Assembly (NCBI GenBank): GCA_021414245.1
Contig: JAIOOU010000017.1
Span: 248,001-312,000, forward strand
Direction of reading: 5' to 3'
Length of the DNA stretch: 64,000 nucleotides
DNA from: Chloroflexota bacterium
GTDB lineage: Bacteria; Chloroflexota; Anaerolineae; Anaerolineales; Villigracilaceae
Shown here: in pieces, positions 7,630-14,161 of the stretch
Position numbering within the stretch: position 1 is the first letter of the stretch
Layout of the letters: each line of letters opens with the position of its first letter
Translations under genes and position numbers: made by a program
Notes under the pieces: model-generated
Told to the model about the DNA's origin: nothing
Database searches by the model: none
The model's input: the letters and a program-made list of their open reading frames with translations, nothing else

Positions 7630-8690
7630 GTTTTCATAACCTCTTCCCGCACGCGGGGGTCAAGGGCCGCCTGAATTACATCAAGGATAAACATCAGGCT
7701 CAGGACCATGATGACACTATATACTGCAAACCCAAGCGTGGCAGGGGCGTCAGGAGTGCTTTGCATTGCTATGACGATCACATCGGACACCCCCGTTAGC
7801 CCAAATATGATCTCCACGACAAAAATGCTCGTAACGATATTGGCAGCGGAGAACACCATGGTCGTCAAGGTCGGCGCAAAGATGGCACGCAAGGCATGCC
7901 GCCATACCAGCTTGCGTTCACTTACGCCACGTGCCCGCGCAGCAATAATATATTCCTTGCCGCGTTGATTGATAATGGTGGCGCGTGTAATCCGCCCGAG
8001 CGTGGCCCAATGATACATTGACAGGGTGATCACCGGCATCGCAAGGTGGCGTAACGCTGTCAGATAAATATCAAATCTGCGATTGAGCAGGCTGTCGAGT
8101 GTTAAAAATCCCGTAAAATTCACAAATCCTGTGCGGGACATATCCAGCCCGGTCATGACATCCATGCGTCCCGGCGGGAACCAATTCAATTTAAGGTAAA
8201 AGAACGATATCAGGATCATGGAGAAAATGAAGGGCGGCATGGACGTGCCAAAGAAAGCCGCAAACCGGAAGCTTCCGTCAAAAAAGCGCCCTGGGTGCCA
8301 CCCGGCCAATAGTCCACTGGCAAGTCCAAGCGGTATCAATAAAAGGAGCGAATAGAATGCCAGTTCCAACGTAGCCGGAGTCCGGCGAATCAGTTCCGGC
8401 AGGACATCCGCGCGCAGGGTGGGGCTATATCCCCAGGATCCTGTAACGAGGGACCGGGCCCAATAGGAGTATTGAACCAAATAAGGCTGATCCAAGTGGT
8501 ATTTTTTAATAAGGACATTGACAAAATTTTCAGAGGCGCGTTCACCACCCTTCCCCGGCGGCAAATAAAGGCGGGCGCGCGCCTCGGGCGGTGTTAACAT
8601 CATACCGGCATACAAAACCATTGTGATGATCACAAGGGACAAGAACGTGGAAAAAATTCTGCGGATGACAAATTGAAGAAAAGGGGACAT
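7626..8690 (-). CDS. ABC oligopeptide/dipeptide transporter permease, DppB/OppB type
   Basis: This 354-residue protein begins with the typical OppB first helix (FVIRRIFSTFLSLVIITMVLYAGM), followed by a 70-residue extracytoplasmic loop and the six-helix permease core. The coupling loop appears as AARARGVSERKLVWRHALRAIFAPTL. It is the first gene of the minus-strand operon that continues with the DppC-type partner, the nucleotidyltransferase and the HisN-type phosphatase. A divergent leader region with its own promoter lies upstream on the plus strand. Confidence 0.9.
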   Translation of the reverse strand: MSPFLQFVIRRIFSTFLSLVIITMVLYAGMMLTPPEARARLYLPPGKGGERASENFVNVLIKKYHLDQPYLVQYSYWARSLVTGSWGYSPTLRADVLPELIRRTPATLELAFYSLLLLIPLGLASGLLAGWHPGRFFDGSFRFAAFFGTSMPPFIFSMILISFFYLKLNWFPPGRMDVMTGLDMSRTGFVNFTGFLTLDSLLNRRFDIYLTALRHLAMPVITLSMYHWATLGRITRATIINQRGKEYIIAARARGVSERKLVWRHALRAIFAPTLTTMVFSAANIVTSIFVVEIIFGLTGVSDVIVIAMQSTPDAPATLGFAVYSVIMVLSLMFILDVIQAALDPRVREEVMKT

Positions 8691-8745
8691 GGGATTATGA
8701 AGCTATTTTACCGCATGTCCCCGGGGTTTCCTTTGACCGGATTTC

Positions 8746-8773
8746 TTCTCAATCTGGAATTACTGGGTATAAT
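8746..8773 (+). promoter_or_regulatory. Promoter of the mazG-like/LOG/proS leader
   Basis: A consensus TATAAT (8768-8773) has a weak -35 candidate TTCTCA (8746-8751) at 16 bp. The predicted start is at about 8780, which is the A of an ATG, giving a leaderless message. No gene precedes it on this strand. Confidence 0.65.
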
Positions 8774-8779
8774 GGGCAC

Positions 8780-8836
8780 ATGTTAATGAACCCGAACCCG
8801 TCCCCTCGATTGTGTAGATCTACCCGGTCTGGCTAG
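8780..8836 (+). CDS. Putative leaderless 18-residue leader peptide of an attenuator
   Basis: An ATG placed 6 nt after the TATAAT box opens an 18-codon frame, MLMNPNPSPRLCRSTRSG, ended by TAG at 8834-8836. It holds three proline codons (8792, 8798, 8804) early and three arginine codons later. The last codons overlap the segment that can pair with the loop of the downstream terminator. A prolyl-tRNA synthetase gene lies third downstream. This is the arrangement expected for ribosome-mediated attenuation responding to prolyl-tRNA charging. The peptide call rests on position and logic only; no homologue is known to me. Confidence 0.5.
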   Translation: MLMNPNPSPRLCRSTRSG

Positions 8837-8875
8837 GTTCGCTTTTGCGTGTCCAAACGGCTCCCAGACCTGGTG
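8821..8875 (+). promoter_or_regulatory. Candidate antiterminator pairing
   Basis: Bases 8821-8832 can pair with 8864-8875: 10 Watson-Crick pairs, one G-U and one mismatch (8825/8871). This occupies the whole loop and inner stem of the terminator at 8855-8886. Another 6-bp stem, 8793-8798 with 8836-8841, encloses the proline codons. A ribosome held at the proline codons would break the latter and leave 8821-8832 free. Confidence 0.5.
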
Positions 8876-8886
8876 AGCCGTTTTTA
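8855..8886 (+). terminator. Intrinsic terminator inside the leader
   Basis: A 9-bp stem (8855-8863 with 8875-8883), with three further inner pairs, is followed by a T run. It sits 15 bp before the mazG-like start and no complete upstream gene needs it, so it marks either an attenuator or the end of a small RNA. Confidence 0.8.
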
Positions 8887-8900
8887 TTTTCAGCAGGTGC

Positions 8901-9221
8901 ATGATGGAAAGAATGACAATCAACGATCTGACAAATCAAATGCATGAACTGGTCAAATCCAAGGGCTGGTACGAACCGGGTAGTAAACGTCCGCAGACAC
9001 CCAGGAACCTGGCCATTTCACTTTCGCTGGAAGCTGCGGAAATACTGGAACATTTTCAATTCCGGGAGCAGCCAAAAGACAGGGAGGAGCTGGCCAGCGA
9101 ACTTGCAGACGTGACATTATTTCTTTTGCAACTGGCTTCAGTTTCCGGTATTGACCTTGAAAAGGCGGTACTGAAGAAAATCGAATTCAATAAAACCAGG
9201 CAATGGGACGTTGAAGAATGA
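8901..9221 (+). CDS. MazG-like nucleotide pyrophosphohydrolase
   Basis: This 106-residue all-helical protein matches single-domain MazG-like pyrophosphohydrolases (dCTPase/RS21-C6 group), which hydrolyse non-canonical or excess NTPs/dNTPs to the monophosphate. The motifs visible are RNLAISLSLEAAEILEHFQF (E-x2-E metal ligands) and ELASELADVTLFLLQLA (E-x3-D). A second in-frame ATG at 8913 (MTINDL) could be the true start. It lies just behind the leader terminator and overlaps the next gene by 4 bp, so it is probably the first structural gene of the operon. Confidence 0.87.
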   Translation: MMERMTINDLTNQMHELVKSKGWYEPGSKRPQTPRNLAISLSLEAAEILEHFQFREQPKDREELASELADVTLFLLQLASVSGIDLEKAVLKKIEFNKTRQWDVEE

Positions 9222-9757
9222 ACATCACCGTATTTGGCGGCGCACAACCAAAGGAAGGCACCCGGGAATACGATGAAGCCCGTCTGCTCGGAAAATATCT
9301 TGCGGAGCGGGGTCACACCGTGTTAACAGGCGGCTACATGGGCACAATGGAAGCCGTCTCGCGCGGGGCGGATGAAGCCGGCGGTCATGTGATCGGCGTG
9401 ACCTGTTCGGACATTGAGGAATGGCGCAAGACCCGTCCCAATGCATGGGTAAAAGAGGAAAGACGGAAGAAGACCTTGACGGAACGCTTATTGGGATTGA
9501 TAGAGGGCTGTGACGCCGCCATTGCCCTTCCCGGTGGAGCTGGCACACTGACCGAAGTCTCCCTGATGTGGAACCTGATGATCGTGGAATCACTGTCCCC
9601 GAGGCCTCTGGCACTGGTCGGGAGGGGTTGGCAGTCCACTTTCGATCAGTTTTTCAAGGAATTCAATTCCTACTTGTCCAAACATCAGCAGGAGTTGTTA
9701 TACTTCACAGAGGATGTTAAAACTGCCGTAAACAGACTGGAAAATTTCAAGGCTTAA
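9218..9757 (+). CDS. LOG/SLOG-family Rossmann nucleotide-binding protein (TIGR00725-like)
   Basis: This 179-residue protein begins with a Rossmann strand (MNITVFGGAQP) and contains TGGYMGTMEAVSRGADEAGG and the hallmark PGGAGTLTE (residues ~103-111). This is the phosphoribohydrolase motif of the LOG/lysine-decarboxylase-like family, whose members release cytokinin-type bases from nucleotides or bind nucleotide signals. The catalytic Arg-Glu pair of LOG enzymes cannot be confirmed by eye. It overlaps the mazG-like gene (ATGA), suggesting a joint nucleotide clean-up role, and is followed 39 bp later by proS with no terminator between. Confidence 0.83.
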   Translation: MNITVFGGAQPKEGTREYDEARLLGKYLAERGHTVLTGGYMGTMEAVSRGADEAGGHVIGVTCSDIEEWRKTRPNAWVKEERRKKTLTERLLGLIEGCDAAIALPGGAGTLTEVSLMWNLMIVESLSPRPLALVGRGWQSTFDQFFKEFNSYLSKHQQELLYFTEDVKTAVNRLENFKA

Positions 9758-9796
9758 ATTTTCAGGCCTTTATATCTGAACTTCAAAGAGGAAAAA

Positions 9797-11236
9797 ATGG
9801 CTGAAGACAAATTACCCACCCGCGCGGACGATTTTGCAGAATGGTACAACCAACTGGTTTTAAAGGCCGACCTGGCCGATTATGCACCCGTGCGTGGCTG
9901 CATGGTGGTAAAACCCTACGGCTGGGCCTTGTGGGAAAACATCACCTCATGGCTGGATGCGGAATTCAAGAAGACTGGACATGTCAACGCGGCATTCCCC
10001 ACATTGATCCCCATGTCATTCTTTGAAAAGGAAAAGGAACATGTGGAAGGTTTTGCCCCCGAGCTGGCCGTGGTCACACACGGCGGCGGTCAGGAGCTCG
10101 AGGAAAAACTGGTCGTGCGGCCCACCTCGGAAACCATCATCGGATACATGTATTCCAAATGGATCAAATCCTGGCGCGATCTGCCTCTCCTGATCGTCCA
10201 ATGGGGTTCCGTTCTGCGCTGGGAATTGCGCACAAAACTCTTCTTGCGCACCGCGGAATTTTACTGGCATGAGGGTCACACCGCACATGCCAGCGCCGAG
10301 GAAGCAAAAGAGGAAATGTATCGCATCCTCGACATCTACGAAGAATTCTGCCTGCAACAGGCGGCCATTCCTGTCATCAAAGGCACCAAGAGCGAAACAG
10401 AACGATTCGCGGGCGCGCAGGTGACGACCTCCATCGAAGCCATGATGTGGGACAAGCGCGCCCTGCAATCCGGCACATCGCACTACTTTGGGCAGAATTT
10501 TGCAAAGGCTTTTGAGATTCAATATCTCGACAGCAGCAACACCCTGCAATATTGCGAAACCACCTCCTGGGCCATCTCCTCCCGGATCATCGGCGCCATC
10601 ATCATGGTCCATGGTGACGATCAGGGCTTGGTGCTGCCCCCGCGTCTTGCGCCTGTTCAAGCCGTGATCGTCCCGATCTTCAAAACCCCCGAGGACAAAG
10701 TCAGGGTCATGGAAGTGGCAGACCGTCTCTTCAAGGAATTAAAAACTGCGGGCATCCGCCTGAAAATGGACGACCGTGACAACGTCAGCTCGGGATTCAA
10801 ATTCAACGACTGGGAGATGCGCGGGGTTCCGGTCCGCATTGAAGTGGGGCCTAAGGATGTGGAAAAGGGAACGGTTGCCCTCGCCCGCCGGGACAAGCCC
10901 GGAAAGGAAGGGAAATCCTTCGTTCCTCAGGCGGGCCTGGACCTGGCTCTAAAAGGGTTGCTAGCCGATATTCAGGATTCCCTCCTCAAACGCGCCACCG
11001 AATACCGGGATGCCAATATTCACCATCCCAAAACCTACGAGGAACTTAAACAGGTCGTTCAGGATGGATGGGCATTCTCCTATTGGTGCGAATCAAGGGA
11101 ATGTGAAACCAAGGTGAAGGAAGATGCCAAGGCCACCACGCGCAATATTCCATTTGACCAGCCTAAAGAGGAAGGTGCTTGCATTGTGTGCGGCAAACCA
11201 TCCAAACGCAAAGTGTATTTCGGAAAAGCATATTAA
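9797..11236 (+). CDS. proS: Prolyl-tRNA synthetase, archaeal/eukaryotic-type (short form)
   Basis: This 479-residue class II synthetase charges tRNA-Pro with proline. Motif 1 and the TSE motif are visible (RPTSETIIGYMYSKWI), motif 2 is SVLRWELRTKLFLRTAEFYWHEGHTAH, and motif 3 lies near ALQSGTSHYFGQNFAKAF. The anticodon-binding domain (VIVPIFKTPEDKVRVMEVADRLFKEL) follows. A C-terminal zinc-type domain carries CESRECETK and CIVCGKPSKRK. The bacterial editing insertion is absent, so this is the ProS form typical of archaea, eukaryotes and some bacteria. The start has a good ribosome site (AAGAGGAAAAA). A candidate leader-peptide attenuator lies 1 kb upstream at the head of the operon. Confidence 0.96.
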   Translation: MAEDKLPTRADDFAEWYNQLVLKADLADYAPVRGCMVVKPYGWALWENITSWLDAEFKKTGHVNAAFPTLIPMSFFEKEKEHVEGFAPELAVVTHGGGQELEEKLVVRPTSETIIGYMYSKWIKSWRDLPLLIVQWGSVLRWELRTKLFLRTAEFYWHEGHTAHASAEEAKEEMYRILDIYEEFCLQQAAIPVIKGTKSETERFAGAQVTTSIEAMMWDKRALQSGTSHYFGQNFAKAFEIQYLDSSNTLQYCETTSWAISSRIIGAIIMVHGDDQGLVLPPRLAPVQAVIVPIFKTPEDKVRVMEVADRLFKELKTAGIRLKMDDRDNVSSGFKFNDWEMRGVPVRIEVGPKDVEKGTVALARRDKPGKEGKSFVPQAGLDLALKGLLADIQDSLLKRATEYRDANIHHPKTYEELKQVVQDGWAFSYWCESRECETKVKEDAKATTRNIPFDQPKEEGACIVCGKPSKRKVYFGKAY

Positions 11237-11252
11237 TGATTTATCGTGTCCA

Positions 11253-11297
11253 GGTTATCAGGTATCAGACCTTGCGAACGTCTGATACCTGATAACC
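11253..11297. repeat. Perfect 18-bp inverted repeat
   Basis: Bases 11253-11270 and 11280-11297 are exact reverse complements separated by 9 nt, in the gap between proS and the HEAT-repeat gene. There is no T run on either side, so it is not a standard terminator. It may be a dispersed palindromic element or an RNA-processing hairpin. The translation start of the next gene is placed after it. Confidence 0.8.
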
Positions 11298-11311
11298 GAC
11301 CTGCCCCCTCC

Positions 11312-12301
11312 ATGCCTGCCATAGACCTAGCCCGCCTGCGAAAACAAGCCAATCGTCTTGCAGATTTCTTCTTTCTGCCGGATGAATTCATGAAACATCT
11401 GCGCGAGATGCTTGAGTTCTATGTCAATCACACCCTGCGGACCAAGGAAAATGTAGCTCCGGGATCGAACTTGATCACCTACCGGACCCCCCCGGCAGTC
11501 CTTGCCCAAATCGAAAATGAATTGCGAACCGTCGCAGAGGCAAACCCGGAATTCGCCCTGATCCTTGCGGACGTGTTGTGGGATGAAGGTGCCCTTGAAA
11601 CGCGATTGCTGGCGGCTTATCTTCTCGGCCGCATCCCACCCCAGGAGGAACGCCTGCTGCCCCGTTTGACCGCCTGGACCCAGCAGGTACGTGACCCGGA
11701 TGTCCGCTCGGCACTGCTCTCCACCAGTTTGACACGCATGCGGAAGGAAACCCCCGCCGCGTTTTTGACCCTGATCCGGGAATACCTGCACCCCGCACGC
11801 ACACGGACATGGTCGAACGGGATCCAGGCTTTGCTGCCCATGATCGCCGACACGAGCAATGTAAACCTTCCGCCCATCTTTGACATTGTCGAGCCCGTGA
11901 TCGAAGAAGCCCCCTCCACCATCCAAAACGATCTAAGCGATCTGATCGTCGCCCTCTACCGTGCCTCCTCCAACGAAACCATCTTTCTCCTTAAACATAT
12001 CCTCAGCGCCGCACAAAACCCGATGACGGTGGTGACCTTGCGGCGTATTTCCACGGATTTCCCGCCGCCCCTGCAAAATGAATTGCGCGAACTCCTGCGT
12101 CCGCAACCGATCGGTCAACAGCCCGCCTTCAGCGGGCTGCACCACGAAGATATTGATGATTTTGTCAGCGATGAACCGGAAAAGCCCAGGCTGACCAGGA
12201 AGCCGCGAAAGAAAACCACACCAGGCCCGGGCACCCAGAAAACCCCAACCGCAAAAAAAAGATCCTCCCGCCCCGCAAAAAAGCCGGAAGAAAATGGATA
12301 A
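11312..12301 (+). CDS. HEAT-like (AlkD-type) repeat protein with a basic C-terminal tail
   Basis: I placed the start at the ATG at 11312, because an in-frame GTG at 11246 would translate through the inverted repeat. The 329-residue product is almost wholly helical. Blocks such as EFALILADVLWDEGALETRLLAAYLLGRIP and VRDPDVRSALLSTSLTRM resemble HEAT repeats of the AlkD-like DNA glycosylase superfamily. The final ~50 residues are Lys/Arg/Pro-rich and look disordered, suited to nucleic-acid binding. Its stop overlaps the following esterase start by 8 bp. Glycosylase activity is not shown; it may be only a HEAT scaffold. Confidence 0.68.
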   Translation: MPAIDLARLRKQANRLADFFFLPDEFMKHLREMLEFYVNHTLRTKENVAPGSNLITYRTPPAVLAQIENELRTVAEANPEFALILADVLWDEGALETRLLAAYLLGRIPPQEERLLPRLTAWTQQVRDPDVRSALLSTSLTRMRKETPAAFLTLIREYLHPARTRTWSNGIQALLPMIADTSNVNLPPIFDIVEPVIEEAPSTIQNDLSDLIVALYRASSNETIFLLKHILSAAQNPMTVVTLRRISTDFPPPLQNELRELLRPQPIGQQPAFSGLHHEDIDDFVSDEPEKPRLTRKPRKKTTPGPGTQKTPTAKKRSSRPAKKPEENG

Positions 12302-12773
12302 TTCAAAGATCATTTACCTGCATGGATTGGAGAGCACCAGTCAAAGTGGAAAAGCGCGCCAGTTCGCACAATTATTCCCGGGCATGCTCACTCCGGATTT
12401 CACCGGGTCCTTCGAAAACCGCATGGGGCAGCTGGTTCCCATTCTCGGTGATAAAAAGGATTGGACGATCATCGGCTCGTCGTATGGTGGGTTGATGGGG
12501 GGAGTATTTACCTGCAGACATCCACAACAGGTGAGAAAGCTGGTTCTGCTTGCGCCCGCATTGATGCTGCCCGAATTCATTGATGAAAAATTTCAAGCCA
12601 TCAACACACCGACGATTCTCATTCACGGGATTCAGGATGATGTCGTTCCCGCCGGGCCAGTTCGCGAAATTGCACAGGGCGTTTTTACGAATTTAACCTA
12701 TATTGCCGTGGAAGACGGTCACCGGCTGCACAAAGCCTTTGAAGAACTACATTGGAAAGAGATTCTCGCATAA
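12294..12773 (+). CDS. Alpha/beta hydrolase, YqiA/UPF0227-like esterase
   Basis: This 159-residue small alpha/beta hydrolase has KIIYLHGLEST as the oxyanion strand, GSSYGG as the nucleophile elbow (Ser ~64), IQDDVVP as the acid site and EDGHRLHK as the catalytic His. The shortness (no lid) and the HGLEST start resemble YqiA/YcfP-type esterases. It overlaps the upstream HEAT-repeat gene by 8 bp, which suggests translational coupling. The substrate is unknown, probably a short-chain ester or thioester. Confidence 0.82.
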   Translation: MDNSKIIYLHGLESTSQSGKARQFAQLFPGMLTPDFTGSFENRMGQLVPILGDKKDWTIIGSSYGGLMGGVFTCRHPQQVRKLVLLAPALMLPEFIDEKFQAINTPTILIHGIQDDVVPAGPVREIAQGVFTNLTYIAVEDGHRLHKAFEELHWKEILA

Positions 12774-12804
12774 GGTCATAAAATTCCATCGTAATGGAGG
12801 CGCC

Positions 12805-14085
12805 ATGCACCAGCAAATCTACTGGCATACGACTGTAAACATGCCCAAGGAGTCAGGCCTGACTCCCGTCCCTGAAAAAATGGATGTGGCCATCATTGGC
12901 GGTGGATATACAGGATTAAGTGCCGCGCGGACCCTGGCAAAACGCGGTGTGAAAGTGGTCGTTCTGGAAGCGGAAAGCATCGGCTGGGGGGCAAGTTCCC
13001 GTAATGGCGGCATGACCCTGACCGGCTTAAAGCTGCCCATGCAAACCATCATCAAAAAATACGGGCGGCAAACAGCAAGGGAATTATTTCAATGCTCCCT
13101 GGATTCAGTGGATACTGTCGAAAAGATCATAATAGAGGAAAAGATCGACTGCGGATTTGCGCGTACTGGTCAGCTTCTGCTGGCGAACAAACCAAAACAT
13201 TTCGAAGCCTTGAAACAGGAAGTGGATTTCATGGCTCAGGAATTCAATCACACAGTGAAGCTGGTGCCGCCGGGCGATCTGCGCAGCGAGATCGGGTCGG
13301 ACATTTTCCACGGAGCCCTGGTGGATGACGTCAGCGGAGGGTTAAATCCGGCGCAATATGTGGCGGGGCTGGCTGCGGCCGCGGAAAAAGCCGGGGCGTT
13401 GCTTTGCGCGCGAGCGCGGGTCAACAGGCTGAGGCGCAGCGGGAACCGTTTTATCCTCGAGACCGAAAGAGGCGTATTAAGCGCCGAAACCGTTTTCGTG
13501 GCAACATCCGGCTACACAGGGAATGTCACCGGCAAACTGCAAAGAAGAATCATCCCGATCGGCTCGTTCATTATTGCGACCGAAAGGCTCACCGACAAAC
13601 TGGCGGGGGAACTCAGCCCAAAGAACAGAATGATCTTTGATTACAAACACTATCTCAATTATTTCCGGTTGTGGGACAACCGCATGATCTTCGGCGGACG
13701 GGCCGCATTTTTTCCGGAAACAGCCGGCACGATCCGAAGCAGTGCTGAGATCCTGCAGCGGGAAATGATCCAGGTTTATCCGCAGCTCAGGGATGCGAAG
13801 GTGGAGTATGTTTGGGGCGGGACGCTTGATTTCGCCTTTGACATGATGACCCATGTTGGCGAGCTGGAAGGCTTGAATTATTCGCTTGGGTACGCCGGCC
13901 ATGGTGTGGCGATGGCCACTTATCTCGGCAAAACCGTGGCCGAGGCCATTCTGACCGGAAACATCAAAGATCATCCGTTCGCTCGATTTAATTTTCCGAC
14001 CGCCCCGCTCGGCCTGTACAACGGCTTTCCCTGGTTTTTGCCGTTCGCGGGAATGTGGCACAAGATCCTGGACTGGGTGGAGTAA
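12805..14085 (+). CDS. FAD-dependent amine/amino-acid oxidoreductase (DAO family, PuuB-like)
   Basis: The start is taken at 12805, preceded by GGAGG; an upstream in-frame ATG would overlap the esterase by 70 bp. The 426-residue protein has the FAD-binding GxGxxG motif (VAIIGGGYTGLSAARTLAKRG, residues ~28-48), then GWGASSRNGGMTLTGLK, the flavin region typical of gamma-glutamylputrescine oxidase and glycine/D-amino-acid oxidases. The C-terminal LNYSLGYAGHGVAMATYLGKTVAE binds the FAD again. It probably oxidises a secondary or primary amine with release of H2O2 or transfer to a carrier. The exact substrate cannot be assigned. Confidence 0.85.
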   Translation: MHQQIYWHTTVNMPKESGLTPVPEKMDVAIIGGGYTGLSAARTLAKRGVKVVVLEAESIGWGASSRNGGMTLTGLKLPMQTIIKKYGRQTARELFQCSLDSVDTVEKIIIEEKIDCGFARTGQLLLANKPKHFEALKQEVDFMAQEFNHTVKLVPPGDLRSEIGSDIFHGALVDDVSGGLNPAQYVAGLAAAAEKAGALLCARARVNRLRRSGNRFILETERGVLSAETVFVATSGYTGNVTGKLQRRIIPIGSFIIATERLTDKLAGELSPKNRMIFDYKHYLNYFRLWDNRMIFGGRAAFFPETAGTIRSSAEILQREMIQVYPQLRDAKVEYVWGGTLDFAFDMMTHVGELEGLNYSLGYAGHGVAMATYLGKTVAEAILTGNIKDHPFARFNFPTAPLGLYNGFPWFLPFAGMWHKILDWVE

Positions 14086-14161
14086 TCTTCATAGCAAATT
14101 CATCCAAAGGCGATTAAAATAGCCGCTATCTTTCAACTTGAATTCGATTTAGGAGGCAGGC

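Noticed and set aside
8691-8900. A T-box, tRNA or SRP RNA upstream of the mazG-like/proS operon
   Set aside because: No T-box specifier loop with an NCCA-binding bulge, no tRNA T-arm/D-arm pattern and no conserved SRP tip were found; the small frame and terminator explain the region better.
11246-11311. GTG start extending the HEAT-repeat protein upstream
   Set aside because: It would translate through a perfect inverted repeat and lacks a ribosome site; ATG at 11312 is preferred.
12703-12804. Upstream start for the FAD oxidase
   Set aside because: It would overlap the esterase by about 70 bp, while 12805 has GGAGG just before it.
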